From Pseudomonas sp. St316 (GTDB lineage: Bacteria; Pseudomonadota; Gammaproteobacteria; Pseudomonadales; Pseudomonadaceae): a stretch of DNA of 64,000 nt. Shown in pieces: positions 39,046 to 48,962 of this stretch. The stretch's first letter is position 1. The number at the start of each line of letters is the position of its first letter. Position numbers and translations under genes: made by a program. The notes beneath the pieces are model-generated. The model did no database searches, was not told the DNA's origin, and worked only from the letters and a program-made list of their open reading frames with translations. The stretch spans positions 496,001 through 560,000 of the forward strand of contig NZ_AP021901.1 of assembly GCF_018325905.1 (NCBI RefSeq), read 5' to 3'.

Positions 39046-40815
39046 GTGATTGTTAGTCCCTGTAATGCACCAAAAATGACTGCCAAACGGTTTAGAAACG
39101 CTCTGGTAGCGGGCTCGGCCCTGCTGTGCCTGTTCGGCGCGGGCCAACTGTGGGCATTCAGCCTGGATGATGTATCGGCGAAGGCTAAAGAGCTGGCCGG
39201 GCAAAAATACGAAGCCCCGCGCAGCAATCTGCCGAACGAATTCCGCGAAATGAAATTCGCTGACTACCAAAAAATTCGTTTCCGCACCGAAAAAGCCGAA
39301 TGGGCCGACCAGAAGACACCGTTCAGGCTGTCCTTCTATCACCAGGGTATGCATTTCGACACGCCGGTGAAGATCAACGAAATCACTGCGACCACCGTTG
39401 AAGAGATCAAGTACGACCCGTCGCGCTTTGACTTCGACGATCTGAAATTCGATCCCAAGGCCACTGAGCAGCTGGGTTACGCGGGTTTTCGCGTGTTGTA
39501 CCCGATCAACAAGGCTGACAAGCAGGACGAGATCATGACCATGCTGGGCGCGAGTTATTTCCGCGTCATCGGCAAGGGCCAGACCTACGGTTTGTCTGCC
39601 CGCGGCATGGCCATCGATACCGCGTTGCCATCGGGTGAAGAATTTCCGCGCTTTCGCGAATTCTGGATCCAACGTCCGAAACCAACCGATAAGCACCTGG
39701 TGATCTTCGCCCTGCTGGATTCGCCGCGCGCCACTGGCGCCTATCGCCTGACCCTGCGTCCGGGCACCGACACCGTGGTCGACGTGAAGTCGCGCATGTT
39801 CCTGCGTGACCGCGTGACCAAGCTGGGTGTGGCCCCGTTGACCAGCATGTATCTGTTCGGCGCCAACCAGCCGTCCAAAGTGCTGAACTACCGTCGCGAA
39901 CTGCACGACTCCAGCGGCCTGTCGATCCATGCCGGTAACGGCGAGTGGATCTGGCGTCCGCTGAACAACCCAAAACACCTGGCCGTGAGCAACTTCTCGG
40001 TAGAGAACCCGCGTGGTTTCGGCCTGTTGCAACGGGGGCGTGACTTCAGCCATTACGAAGACCTCGACGACCGCTACGACAAGCGCCCAAGTGCCTGGAT
40101 CGAACCGAAAGGCGATTGGGGCAAGGGTACCGTCGACCTGGTGGAAATTCCGACCGCCGACGAAACCAACGACAACATCGTTGCCTTCTGGAGCCCGGAA
40201 AAACTGCCTGAGCCAGGCCAGCCGCTGGACTTCAGCTACCGCCTGCACTGGACCCTCGACGAGGCCAGCCTGCACTCGCCGGACAGCGCCTGGGTCAAGC
40301 AGACCCTGCGCTCCACCGGTGACGTGAAGCAATCCAACCTGATCCGTCAGCCGGACGGCAGCGTCGCCTACCTGGTGGATTTCGAAGGTCCGTCCCTGCA
40401 AGACTTGCCGGAAGACGCCGATGTGCGTAGCCAGGTGAGCGTTGGCGAAAACGGTGAGATCGTCGAGAACAGCGTGCGTTACAACCCTGAAACCAAGGGC
40501 TGGCGCTTGACACTGCGCTTGAAGATCAAGGATTCGAAACAGGCCACCGAAATGCGCGCAGCACTGGTCCGTCCATTGACGCCTGTCGAAGCCCCGGCCA
40601 CCGCGCACTCCGTGACCACGACCCTGGCCAAGGCCGACAAAGTCGCCCGCCAGCAGACCGAAAAAGAACTCGCGAAAGAAAAAGAGAAAGAAGAAGCCAA
40701 GACCGTCAAGACGGCGGACGCGGCTGTTGAACCGACCCCAACCCAGCAGGAACCGGAACCGACTGAACAAGTCCTGACCGAGACCTGGAGCTATCAGTTG
40801 CCAGCCGATGAGTAA
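39046..40815 (+). CDS. opgG: Periplasmic glucan biosynthesis protein OpgG (MdoG)
   Basis: A protein of about 589 residues starts at GTG 39046 (GAGGG seven bases upstream), giving [20 protein letters not shown] and then a hydrophobic signal segment ending QLWAF. The mature part is the OpgG beta-sandwich plus Ig-like domain, with typical [38 protein letters not shown] and ERRGRDF-like [20 protein letters not shown]. The C-terminal tail is rich in Lys/Glu. It acts with OpgH in making osmoregulated periplasmic glucans. The stop overlaps the opgH start by 8 bp. Confidence 0.95.
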   Translation: MIVSPCNAPKMTAKRFRNALVAGSALLCLFGAGQLWAFSLDDVSAKAKELAGQKYEAPRSNLPNEFREMKFADYQKIRFRTEKAEWADQKTPFRLSFYHQGMHFDTPVKINEITATTVEEIKYDPSRFDFDDLKFDPKATEQLGYAGFRVLYPINKADKQDEIMTMLGASYFRVIGKGQTYGLSARGMAIDTALPSGEEFPRFREFWIQRPKPTDKHLVIFALLDSPRATGAYRLTLRPGTDTVVDVKSRMFLRDRVTKLGVAPLTSMYLFGANQPSKVLNYRRELHDSSGLSIHAGNGEWIWRPLNNPKHLAVSNFSVENPRGFGLLQRGRDFSHYEDLDDRYDKRPSAWIEPKGDWGKGTVDLVEIPTADETNDNIVAFWSPEKLPEPGQPLDFSYRLHWTLDEASLHSPDSAWVKQTLRSTGDVKQSNLIRQPDGSVAYLVDFEGPSLQDLPEDADVRSQVSVGENGEIVENSVRYNPETKGWRLTLRLKIKDSKQATEMRAALVRPLTPVEAPATAHSVTTTLAKADKVARQQTEKELAKEKEKEEAKTVKTADAAVEPTPTQQEPEPTEQVLTETWSYQLPADE

Positions 40816-43378
40816 TACTCCAGTACAGCCAGAGACGCTCAGCGAGTACCTGGCCCATTTGCCCATGACCGATGAGCAGCGCGCCGAACTGGCGGGCTGC
40901 AAGTCCTTCAGCGAATTGCATGAACGCCTGTCGTCATCGACCTTCGACGCGCCCGCCGAGGCGGCGCAAGCCTCGGTGGGCCGCCGGCTGACCCTGAGCA
41001 CCGCCGAAGAGCTCGAAGACGCCGAGATGCTGGGGCTCGACGCCAGCGGTCGGGTCTGCCTGAAAGCGACGCCGCCGATTCGTCGGACCAAGGTCGTACC
41101 GGAGCCGTGGCGCACCAATATCCTGGTGCGTGGCTGGCGGCGCCTGACCGGTCGTACCAACCCACCGAAGCCGCCCAAGGATGAGCGCGTGCTGCCGCAT
41201 GCACGCTGGCGTACCGTGGGCTCGACCCGTCGCTACATCCTGCTGATATTGATGCTCGGCCAGACCATCGTTGCCGGCTGGTATATGAAAGGCATCATGC
41301 CGTACCAGGGCTGGTCGTTCGTGGACCTGGACGAAGTCCTGCATCAACCGCTGTTGCAGACCGCCACGCAAGTGCTGCCGTATGCGCTGCAAACCAGCAT
41401 CCTGATTCTGTTCGGGATCCTGTTCTGCTGGGTCTCGGCGGGTTTCTGGACGGCGTTGATGGGCTTTCTCGAATTGCTCACCGGTCACGACAAGTACCGC
41501 ATCTCCGGTGCCAGCGCCGGTAACGAGCCGATTCCCAAGGACGCCCGCACTGCGCTGGTGATGCCGATCTGCAACGAAGACGTGCCACGGGTATTCGCCG
41601 GTTTGCGCGCCACGTTCGAGTCGGTGGCTGCCACCGGTGACCTGGATCGTTTCGACTTCTTCGTGCTCAGCGACAGTAACGAAACCGATATCTGCGTGGC
41701 CGAGCAACAGGCCTGGCTGGATGTCTGCCGTGAAGCCGGTGGCTTCGGCAAGATCTTCTATCGCCGCCGTCGCCGTCGCGTGAAGCGCAAGAGCGGTAAC
41801 CTCGACGACTTCTGCCGTCGTTGGGGCAGCGACTACAAGTACATGGTCGTGCTCGACGCCGACAGCGTCATGAGCGGCACGTGCCTGACCAGCCTGGTGC
41901 GCCTGATGGAAGCCACGCCGGACGCCGGCATCATCCAGACCGCGCCTCGCGCCTCGGGCATGGACACGCTGTATGCGCGCATGCAGCAGTTCGCCACCCG
42001 GGTGTACGGTCCGCTGTTCACCGCTGGCCTGCACTTCTGGCAGTTGGGTGAATCCCACTATTGGGGCCACAATGCGATCATTCGCATGAAACCGTTCATC
42101 GAGCACTGCGCCCTGGCGCCGCTGCCCGGTAAAGGCGCGTTCGCCGGTGCCATCCTGTCCCACGACTTCGTCGAAGCGGCACTGATGCGCCGTGCTGGCT
42201 GGGGCGTGTGGATTGCCTATGACTTGCCGGGCAGCTATGAAGAGCTGCCGCCGAACCTGCTGGACGAACTCAAGCGTGACCGTCGCTGGTGCCACGGCAA
42301 CCTGATGAACTTCCGGCTGTTCCTGGTCAAGGGCATGCACCCGGTGCACCGTGCGGTGTTCCTGACCGGCGTGATGTCCTACCTGTCGGCACCGCTGTGG
42401 TTCTTCTTCCTGGTGCTGTCCACTGCGTTGTTGGCCGTGAACACGCTGATGGAGCCGCAGTACTTCCTCGAGCCGCGCCAACTCTATCCGTTGTGGCCAC
42501 AATGGCACCCGGAAAAAGCCATCGCCCTGTTCTCCACCACCATCGTGCTGCTGTTCCTGCCCAAGTTGCTGAGTATCGTGCTGATCTGGGCCAAGGGTGC
42601 GAAGGAGTTTGGTGGCAAGTTCAAGGTGACGCTGTCGATGCTCCTGGAGATGTTGTTCTCCATGCTGCTGGCGCCGGTGCGGATGATTTTCCACACCCGT
42701 TTCGTGCTCGCTGCGTTCCTGGGCTGGGCTGCGACCTGGAACTCGCCACAACGTGACGACGACTCCACGCCATGGAGCGAAGCGGTCAAGCGCCACGGCC
42801 CGCAAACCTTGCTGGGCTTCTTCTGGGCCTTGCTGGTGATCTGGCTGAACCCAAGCTTCCTGTGGTGGCTGGTGCCGATCGTGGGTTCGCTGATGTTGTC
42901 GATCCCGGTGTCGGTGATCTCCAGCCGCGTGGGCCTGGGCTTGAAGTCCCGTGATGAAAGCCTGTTCCTGATCCCTGAGGAATACGCACCGCCGCAGGAA
43001 CTGCTGTCGACGGACCAGTACACCCATGAAAACCGTTGGCACGCGCTGAACGACGGCTTCATCCGGGCAGTGGTCGATCCACAACAGAACGCCTTGGCGT
43101 ATGCGCTGGCAACTTCGCGTCACGGCCAGGCCGAGCCGATCGAGTGGCTGCGGGTCGAGCGCGTTCGTCACGCCTTGAAGGCCGGCCCTGCCGGTCTCAG
43201 CAACGCCGAGCGACTGGCCCTGCTGAGCGACCCGGTGGCCTTGTCCCGCCTGCACGAGCAGGTCTGGAGCGAGGCGCATCCGGAGTGGCTGGCGGCGTGG
43301 CGTGAGTCGGTGAAGGCCGATCCTCACGCACCGTTGCTACCGCTACAGCCGGTGAGCGTGCAGCCTCAAGTGGCATGA
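40808..43378 (+). CDS. opgH: Glucan biosynthesis glucosyltransferase OpgH (MdoH)
   Basis: An 856-residue inner-membrane GT2 glucosyltransferase builds the beta-1,2 glucan backbone from UDP-glucose. There is a long cytoplasmic N-terminus, membrane helices near residues 138-160 and 190-230, and then a GT2 domain with [29 protein letters not shown] (DxD) and [17 protein letters not shown], the last holding the (Q/R)xxRW-type motif as RRWCHGN. Several C-terminal helices follow. It is co-transcribed with opgG and ends in a strong terminator. Confidence 0.96.
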   Translation: MSNTPVQPETLSEYLAHLPMTDEQRAELAGCKSFSELHERLSSSTFDAPAEAAQASVGRRLTLSTAEELEDAEMLGLDASGRVCLKATPPIRRTKVVPEPWRTNILVRGWRRLTGRTNPPKPPKDERVLPHARWRTVGSTRRYILLILMLGQTIVAGWYMKGIMPYQGWSFVDLDEVLHQPLLQTATQVLPYALQTSILILFGILFCWVSAGFWTALMGFLELLTGHDKYRISGASAGNEPIPKDARTALVMPICNEDVPRVFAGLRATFESVAATGDLDRFDFFVLSDSNETDICVAEQQAWLDVCREAGGFGKIFYRRRRRRVKRKSGNLDDFCRRWGSDYKYMVVLDADSVMSGTCLTSLVRLMEATPDAGIIQTAPRASGMDTLYARMQQFATRVYGPLFTAGLHFWQLGESHYWGHNAIIRMKPFIEHCALAPLPGKGAFAGAILSHDFVEAALMRRAGWGVWIAYDLPGSYEELPPNLLDELKRDRRWCHGNLMNFRLFLVKGMHPVHRAVFLTGVMSYLSAPLWFFFLVLSTALLAVNTLMEPQYFLEPRQLYPLWPQWHPEKAIALFSTTIVLLFLPKLLSIVLIWAKGAKEFGGKFKVTLSMLLEMLFSMLLAPVRMIFHTRFVLAAFLGWAATWNSPQRDDDSTPWSEAVKRHGPQTLLGFFWALLVIWLNPSFLWWLVPIVGSLMLSIPVSVISSRVGLGLKSRDESLFLIPEEYAPPQELLSTDQYTHENRWHALNDGFIRAVVDPQQNALAYALATSRHGQAEPIEWLRVERVRHALKAGPAGLSNAERLALLSDPVALSRLHEQVWSEAHPEWLAAWRESVKADPHAPLLPLQPVSVQPQVA

Positions 43379-43383
43379 CGAAG

Positions 43384-43409
43384 AGCCCCGCAAACTAGCG
43401 GGGCTTTTT
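43384..43409 (+). terminator. Rho-independent terminator of opgGH
   Basis: A perfect 8-bp stem AGCCCCGC / GCGGGGCT (43384-43391 with 43398-43405) and a 6-nt loop are followed by a T run to 43409. The convergent RHS gene ends inside the loop of this hairpin. Confidence 0.93.
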
Positions 43410-44462
43410 GTTTGTGCGCTGCCAGTTCGATTGATGACTGCTTTTTGGGTTATGGAGATTTTCTCGGATAGCGAGAGTAATCGCTACCAAGAATTCGCTC
43501 TGATCAAATCGTCTCCTTTTTTCCTCAAAGCCCAGACCTGGCGAGGGAGCAGGGAAAGGTGGCACTCGGCTTTCGCGTCCAGCAATGAAATTGCGGTGAC
43601 CACTGTGGTATCGGTCCAATGGATTCTGAATTCGAGGTGGTTGAGCTCGTTTATGCAGCAAAACGCCAAAACTACTTAACGTGCCAACCGCCGCCAGTGC
43701 CACCAAGGCGATCAGGAGCGGGTCATTGACGGGCGAATCAGGATGGTGCTCCTCCATTCGGTTCAGCACGATATAACTTACGGTCCCCGCAAAGGCGCTG
43801 CTGGCGGCCAGTACTTTATTAACTCGCCCGAATTTGCTACCCGCGACAAAGGGCAACCGTCGTACCAGTCCTTTAGGAGCAAGCAACGGAAGTACATAGC
43901 TTCCGCCGAACTCCATCAGCCCATTCGCAAGCCACAGTAACCCTTGCGCAATCCGCCCTGTGGGATCCGTACGATTAATGGGATCTCCCTGGCAATATGC
44001 ATAACAATTCAGTCCACCGTCCCCAAAGGGGCTTAAGCGGTCAGGGCTGTTAAAGCGCATCAGAACAGGATTGAACGCGCGGTACCCATTTCCCAGCAAG
44101 TAGCAACCAGTAATCGTCTGGTTCCTTTCGCCATTGAAAGCCAGAAGACTGCTCATAGCCGTCTGAGCGGTGCGATAGCCATAAGGCGTATAGATTGAAG
44201 TGCCGTCGCTACTCTGTAGCACCGAGCGATGCTTGTCGGTCATAAGTAATGACGTACGCGTGTTGTTCTCGTAGCTTTCCGCCAGCAATACATCCATGGT
44301 CTGAAAAATCTGATACTGAAGGGGGCCTTGGATTTCTGTAGTCAGTCGATCTAGTTGATAGAAACAGTCACGCCGGGGCTGATTGGCTGACACGTGGCCG
44401 ACCAAACGATCAAGAGCATCATAGTGGAATTGGATTAGCAGTCTGCCAGGAATGTTGAGCAT
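43395..44462 (-). CDS. Orphan RHS-core protein with variable C-terminal region
   Basis: A 355-residue protein. Residues about 10-168 are the RHS repeat-associated core, in the short orphan form common in fluorescent pseudomonads: HYDALDRLVGHV, LLAFNGERNQTITGCYLLGN, FNSPDRLSPFGDGGLNCYAY and the closing DPINRTDPTG. After it the sequence changes completely. Two probable membrane segments (about 219-234 and 249-269) and a basic tail follow. In RHS proteins this is where the variable effector part sits. The function of this C-terminus is unknown. The last codons, NKKPR and the TAG stop, are encoded by the opgH terminator hairpin. Base composition is lower in GC than opgH. Confidence 0.75.
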   Translation of the reverse strand: MLNIPGRLLIQFHYDALDRLVGHVSANQPRRDCFYQLDRLTTEIQGPLQYQIFQTMDVLLAESYENNTRTSLLMTDKHRSVLQSSDGTSIYTPYGYRTAQTAMSSLLAFNGERNQTITGCYLLGNGYRAFNPVLMRFNSPDRLSPFGDGGLNCYAYCQGDPINRTDPTGRIAQGLLWLANGLMEFGGSYVLPLLAPKGLVRRLPFVAGSKFGRVNKVLAASSAFAGTVSYIVLNRMEEHHPDSPVNDPLLIALVALAAVGTLSSFGVLLHKRAQPPRIQNPLDRYHSGHRNFIAGRESRVPPFPAPSPGLGFEEKRRRFDQSEFLVAITLAIRENLHNPKSSHQSNWQRTNKKPR

Positions 44463-45001
44463 CGATCATATCCGCAAGCCAGACGATTTCTCCAGTCTCC
44501 GTCGGTCTGGGGTAGGTGTCCACTAACAGAACTGCTAGGTTCCATGAAAGTAATGAACCTATACGATGATCAATTTCAAGGGCTTGTGAGGTACGGTGAT
44601 CAGTTGTAACTGTTTAATAACGAAAGGTTACCTTGTGAAGGGATACTAATTGTTGCGCCGAGATGTTTTGTAATGTTGGGTGGGTTTTATAGTGAGTTAT
44701 TCGGATTTTAATTCCTCTGCTATTGGTTTTTTCGGAAGTTGGCACGCCTGAATAGGTTGGACGATAGTGAGGTCTTCAACTTTTAAGGCGGAATATCGTT
44801 TGGGTAAATCATGTAACAAATAATTCTGTTCGTGACGATTGAAACTGTGGGGAATAAGTAAAGGAAATATTTAGATAATTAGTCACGATTAGGCTAACTT
44901 TACATGCGGGCATGTGGTTATTAAGGTTCGGCACGTCATGGAAGGCGCATCATAGGGTCATGGTCGAACTGAACTTTTAAGACTAGCCGGTTGGAAGCCT
45001 G
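44463..45001 (+). other. Non-coding AT-rich leader upstream of the arginine-oxidase-like gene
   Basis: This 539-bp stretch lies between the divergent RHS gene and the PLP enzyme gene. No convincing ORF, RNA gene or repeat is visible. It must contain promoters for both genes, but the AT-rich sequence gives several weak -35/-10 candidates and I cannot choose one. Confidence 0.5.
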
Positions 45002-46195
45002 ATGAATTTTTTGCCTGATTACAAAAAACAAAGCCTGACTGAACATGAAGTTTTTGGCTTGTCAGTAAAATATAATCTTGCCGATGGTCACAGTTACATT
45101 TCCGCGAAGACGCATTTCAGGGGGGTGCTATTTAATCTACCTGATCTGTGGGATTCGGCGGTCGAAACGCCTATTCCACAAATGGAAGTGGCTTTTAAAG
45201 GTGTTTTTGCAGATTATTTTTCACTGCCAGGTTTAAAAACGCACAAGCATTTTTCAGTTTGTCCGACCGCGTCAAATAGTATCGACATAGTGGGGGCTTG
45301 GGCGCGATCGAAAAACTTGAGAGTCGGACTCGTCGAGCCAACATTTGATAATCTGGCTCAGTTGCTTCGACGTAGAGAAGTAACAATTGAAGCCGTTCCA
45401 GAAAATGTGTTTTACAACTTGGGACTGCTGGAGGATTTTGTTCAGGACAAAAAACTCGATGCTCTGTTCATGGTTAATCCCAATAACCCGACAGGATTCG
45501 TCAGTGACGCGGTCATGATGAAAAGCATTGCCGAGCTATGCTCTCGACTCAATGTGATTTTAATACTCGATACTTCCTTTCGGTTCTGCCATGAACACCC
45601 AATCGACGAGTACACGATTCTGATTGAAAAGGGTGCTTCATTTATCGTTCTGGAGGACACTGGTAAACAGTGGCCGACCCTGGATGCCAAGGCGAGCCTG
45701 CTTTCATACAGTGAGGACTTGGCGCAGGATATCAGAGCCATCTACGAAGAAATTTATCTTTGCAGCTCTAATTTTGTATTAAGAGTGATTATTGCTTTTA
45801 TCGAGGCGACGCTGAAAAGGGGTGGCCTAGATTACATGCATTCGATTATTTCTAAAAATACCGAAACGGTGCGTTCCCAACTCATCGGGACGCGAGTCTC
45901 TATTGAGACTCCGCTTTCGCGTTCAGTCATGACGGTGATGTGGCTTAATATAAAGCGAACCGGGCTCTCGGATCTGGAGTTGACTGACTACCTTGCCTCC
46001 TATGATGTGGCTGTACTGCCTGGAAGGTATTTCTATTGGAATAGCCATGACCTCGCAGGACACGACCGTATAAGAATTTCCCTTTTGAAACCGGATGATC
46101 AATTCGGCCCCTCGATCTCACGCTTGAGGCACGCTTTACTCGAAATTGAATCGGCCAAAGGTCGCAATATTTCTGCAGAGAAGGTTTCGGAATGA
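45002..46195 (+). CDS. PLP-dependent arginine oxidase/hydroxylase-like enzyme (MppP/RohP/Ind4 family)
   Basis: A 397-residue fold-type I PLP enzyme. Beyond generic aminotransferase features (NPNNPTG 159-165, PLP-Lys222, RIRIS 356-360) it has the distinctive pattern of the O2-dependent arginine oxidases. The N-terminus LTEHE...NLADGH places Thr13, Glu16 and His30 one residue beyond Thr12, Glu15 and His29 of MppP. VEPTFDNLAQLL, ILDTSFRF and LEDTGKQWPTLDAKASLL follow. These enzymes oxidise L-arginine to 4-hydroxy-2-oxoarginine (MppP, RohP) or 4,5-dehydro products (Ind4). Which applies here cannot be read from sequence. The stop overlaps the next gene (ATGA). An ordinary aminotransferase is the alternative but fits less well. 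The comparison is from memory of the MppP sequence. Confidence 0.8.
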   Translation: MNFLPDYKKQSLTEHEVFGLSVKYNLADGHSYISAKTHFRGVLFNLPDLWDSAVETPIPQMEVAFKGVFADYFSLPGLKTHKHFSVCPTASNSIDIVGAWARSKNLRVGLVEPTFDNLAQLLRRREVTIEAVPENVFYNLGLLEDFVQDKKLDALFMVNPNNPTGFVSDAVMMKSIAELCSRLNVILILDTSFRFCHEHPIDEYTILIEKGASFIVLEDTGKQWPTLDAKASLLSYSEDLAQDIRAIYEEIYLCSSNFVLRVIIAFIEATLKRGGLDYMHSIISKNTETVRSQLIGTRVSIETPLSRSVMTVMWLNIKRTGLSDLELTDYLASYDVAVLPGRYFYWNSHDLAGHDRIRISLLKPDDQFGPSISRLRHALLEIESAKGRNISAEKVSE

Positions 46196-47136
46196 GAAAG
46201 GTATTAGTGACTGGGGATTTTGACATCGACAAGGCGTTATTTCCAAATGACATTGAGCTTGTCCATATCAGATGCCCCGTTGACGAGCAGCAAATTCTGG
46301 ATTTGTTACCCGACATACATGACTATATTCTGGGTGGGCCCGAGTATTTGTCAGTTCAGTTAATAGACACCGCGACTCAGTTGAAAAACGTCGTCGTCAT
46401 GGGAACTGGGACGGCGAGCTTCGTGGATATCGAATACGCCACAAAAAAAGGCATACGTCTTACTAATACGCCGCATATGAACGTCAACGCAGTGGCAGAA
46501 TTCACGTTGGCCATGCTTACCATCTGCCTGGCAAAGGTTCCTGAAAGTATTGAGGCCGTTAAAGAGGGAAGTCGGTGGATCCAAACACCCAGGCCTTCCG
46601 TGTCCGACTTGAGCATCGGTTTTGTGGGGCTGGGAGCCATTGGCACCGAGATGGCACATCAGCTACATTTGCGTGGCTGTTCGAACATGAAATATTGGTC
46701 CCGAACCAAAAAGCCTGAGCTCGAAAGAGCAATGGGAATAAAATATGCAACTCTGATCGATATGATGGCTACGGTTGATGTTCTGTGCATTCATCTTGCA
46801 GGTTGTTTGGAAACTCGAAAACTGATCGATGAAGTCGTATTGAAGGGGGCGAATCCTAAACTTAAGATTTTCAATATGTCAAGCCCATGGATCATTTGTC
46901 CTATAGCACTTGAAAAATACCTTTCCACTCATCCCGAGGCGTTTTGTTTTATCGATGGTTACTACAATGAGTGGGTAGAAAATAAAGGTCAGCATGAAGA
47001 CCCTCATGGCCTGCTTTCTCTATCTGGCAAAAATCTGGTGATAACTTCTCACTTGGCTGCACAGGAACGCGGTACGGTCAGTGATATCTTCGCCAAGGCG
47101 GTAAAGCATGTCATTGAGTTTCCCATGGAGAGGTGA
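46192..47136 (+). CDS. D-2-hydroxyacid-dehydrogenase-like NAD(P)H reductase, possible imine reductase
   Basis: A 314-residue protein has the D-isomer-specific 2-hydroxyacid dehydrogenase layout. The Rossmann motif IGFVGLGAIGTEMAHQL is at 142-158. TNTPHMNVNAVAEFTLAML is at 91-109, and the catalytic His is in ITSHLAA (His287). At the position of the catalytic Arg (normally N-x-x-R-G) it reads NMSSP (228-232), so Arg is replaced by Ser. It is translationally coupled to the arginine-oxidase-like gene. This mirrors Ind4 and its reductase partner Ind5, which reduces the dehydroarginine imine. Imine rather than keto-acid reduction is therefore my inference. Confidence 0.8.
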   Translation: MRKVLVTGDFDIDKALFPNDIELVHIRCPVDEQQILDLLPDIHDYILGGPEYLSVQLIDTATQLKNVVVMGTGTASFVDIEYATKKGIRLTNTPHMNVNAVAEFTLAMLTICLAKVPESIEAVKEGSRWIQTPRPSVSDLSIGFVGLGAIGTEMAHQLHLRGCSNMKYWSRTKKPELERAMGIKYATLIDMMATVDVLCIHLAGCLETRKLIDEVVLKGANPKLKIFNMSSPWIICPIALEKYLSTHPEAFCFIDGYYNEWVENKGQHEDPHGLLSLSGKNLVITSHLAAQERGTVSDIFAKAVKHVIEFPMER

Positions 47137-47223
47137 AGTATTCGGCCTATTGGCAGTAAATGCCATTGCGTGGATCCTATCGAAAACCAGTTCTATAGTG
47201 GATTCTCTATAAAAGTCGATGAA

Positions 47224-47254
47224 GGGGGGCGTGGATAACGTCCCCCAATCTTTT
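47224..47254 (+). terminator. Candidate terminator between the convergent biosynthetic and exporter genes
   Basis: A 9-bp stem GGGGGGCGT / ACGTCCCCC (47224-47232 with 47238-47246, one G.U pair) and a 5-nt loop are followed by AATCTTTT. It lies 88 bp after the reductase stop. The rest of the 263-bp gap shows nothing else. Confidence 0.7.
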
Positions 47255-47399
47255 ATGCCAACGATAATTTGCATCTCGAGCGTAAAGCGAGTTTTCCCCC
47301 TGTTCTTTCACTTCGAGCCGCGGAGACCCTGTTTCGCTACCTTCCATTAAGCAGCTTTAATAGGTTTTACCGAAAAACATCCCTGGCCAATTCGCTATT

Positions 47400-48170
47400 T
47401 CATCCTCCGATGCTATCGAATCGTCTAAAGAGGCTATAGACCTTCTTGACGGCTACGAAAAATGTGACGAACACTACCATCACGAATACCGAGACGAATA
47501 AAGTCAGCCCATTGAACAAGGCATCCAAGGCAACGGATGCGAACACGATCATTGGCAAGGCCGCTACCAAAAAATATAGCAATACTTTTGAGTAGAAAGC
47601 CGCTGGTAATAACGCAAACGTAAAAATTGATGAGTGAATATAGTCAACGGGTAGATCACGCTGAGTAATAAATGAAAATGAGTTCAGCGCCAGGATAAAA
47701 GTAACGCTCGCGACCACGCCTGTCAGCATGACAAATAAATACAAGCCGGAATTTACCGCGCTTGCCAGAAACGGCGAAGGGTCTATTTTATTCGAGATGG
47801 CGCAAACAATAATCACGAATATGGCACTCCACAAGTAGTGGACTTGACACCAGCGAAATAGAATCAATGTGAGCAGGTTGACTGGTCGCACCAGTAAGAT
47901 ATCGATCCGCCCCTGGGTGAGCTGTCGAAAGAAACCGGCTATAGCGGAACTAAAGAAGCTAACGACCAAACCGCCTAGCGCGTAGGACATAAAGAAAATC
48001 AGTAACCAGTTGGTATTTATCTTGTCCGTGGCAACGAAAGCGCTGATGACATCAAAAAAAATGAACTGTAGGCTGTAAAGTGTGACTAATGCAAGAACGC
48101 CTCCAAGTAAATTTATTTTATACCTGGCTTCTTCCTTTGCTGCATTTTTAATAAACATGAATATATGCAT
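47400..48170 (-). CDS. ABC-2 type transporter permease (second subunit)
   Basis: A 256-residue protein with about six membrane helices, of the ABC-2 permease type that pairs with the preceding gene (COG3694-like). A conserved stretch GFFRQLTQGRIDILLVRPVN resembles the 'G.id..LvrPv' motif of these exporters. Its start directly abuts the stop of the first permease. It is the last gene of the minus-strand operon. Probable role: export of the cluster product (inference). Confidence 0.8.
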   Translation of the reverse strand: MHIFMFIKNAAKEEARYKINLLGGVLALVTLYSLQFIFFDVISAFVATDKINTNWLLIFFMSYALGGLVVSFFSSAIAGFFRQLTQGRIDILLVRPVNLLTLILFRWCQVHYLWSAIFVIIVCAISNKIDPSPFLASAVNSGLYLFVMLTGVVASVTFILALNSFSFITQRDLPVDYIHSSIFTFALLPAAFYSKVLLYFLVAALPMIVFASVALDALFNGLTLFVSVFVMVVFVTFFVAVKKVYSLFRRFDSIGG

Positions 48171-48959
48171 TTAACCTCCCGCTCCCGAGTAACGGTTGCC
48201 AGCGAATCTAAAAATGACCTTGCAAGCCATCAACATGATTGAAAACCAGATGCCATAAAGGCTCAGAAGCTCTATAAGTAACTCGTTGCTTGGGCGTAGC
48301 AGAAACTCTGCCGGACCACTGATTATCAATCTGAATGGGTTGTAGCGCATCAAGGGTTGAAGAAAGTCTGGCCAATAAGATAGTGGGAGTAACGTACCGC
48401 CGATGACATTTGCCAAGATGGCCTGGAAACTCAGGATCATGTCAGGGCGGGTTAGCCAAAACGTAGACAAAGACATTAGGAAGCCGAGTAAAAAGCAGAA
48501 AAACAGATTAAACAGGCTCAACATTATGAAGCCGATAACCCCAGTTCCTACAGCGCCTGAAGCTATTACGAAGAGGGCGATAAGCAATATGGGTACGTAA
48601 TAAAGAATGCTTTCCCCCAAGAAAATAAACAGGTTGTACTTAAAGTAGCTTATCGGCTTTACAAAAATCCCCTCCAACTGCCCTTCATGCACATTCGTGG
48701 CGACTCTGAATATCAGGTCGTAAGTGTTGTTTAAGCGGTTGAGGGCTAGCACCGCGACATAATAGAGGTATGTTTCTGCTAGCGTATATTGGGGTAGGGT
48801 TTCGGTGTTGGTATCTTGGTAAACAAAGCCCCATATTGCAAACTGTATAAAAAAAGGTACACCTGTAGCGATTATCAGGTCGGTTATTAACATGGACCTG
48901 TCTCGGTATGCCGAGAGTAGTCCTGTTTGCACTAGCTTGAAATAGGCGACTGTATTCAC
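48171..48959 (-). CDS. ABC-2 type transporter permease (first subunit)
   Basis: A 262-residue permease with about six helices has the matching motif NVHEGQLEGIFVKPISYFKY and LPLSYWPDFLQPLMRYNPFR near the C-terminus, as in COG4587 proteins. It lies 3 bp after the ATPase gene. Permease pairs of this type form heterodimeric exporters with one shared ATPase. Confidence 0.82.
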   Translation of the reverse strand: MNTVAYFKLVQTGLLSAYRDRSMLITDLIIATGVPFFIQFAIWGFVYQDTNTETLPQYTLAETYLYYVAVLALNRLNNTYDLIFRVATNVHEGQLEGIFVKPISYFKYNLFIFLGESILYYVPILLIALFVIASGAVGTGVIGFIMLSLFNLFFCFLLGFLMSLSTFWLTRPDMILSFQAILANVIGGTLLPLSYWPDFLQPLMRYNPFRLIISGPAEFLLRPSNELLIELLSLYGIWFSIMLMACKVIFRFAGNRYSGAGG

Positions 48960-48962
48960 TGT

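Noticed and set aside
38872..41178. 768-codon minus-strand frame across opgG and opgH
   Set aside because: It spans two well-recognised genes in antisense, and the protein has no family features.
45002..47136. Azomycin (2-nitroimidazole) biosynthesis cluster
   Set aside because: The RohP-like enzyme fits, but the aldolase-like, dehydratase and Rieske oxygenase genes of that pathway are absent.
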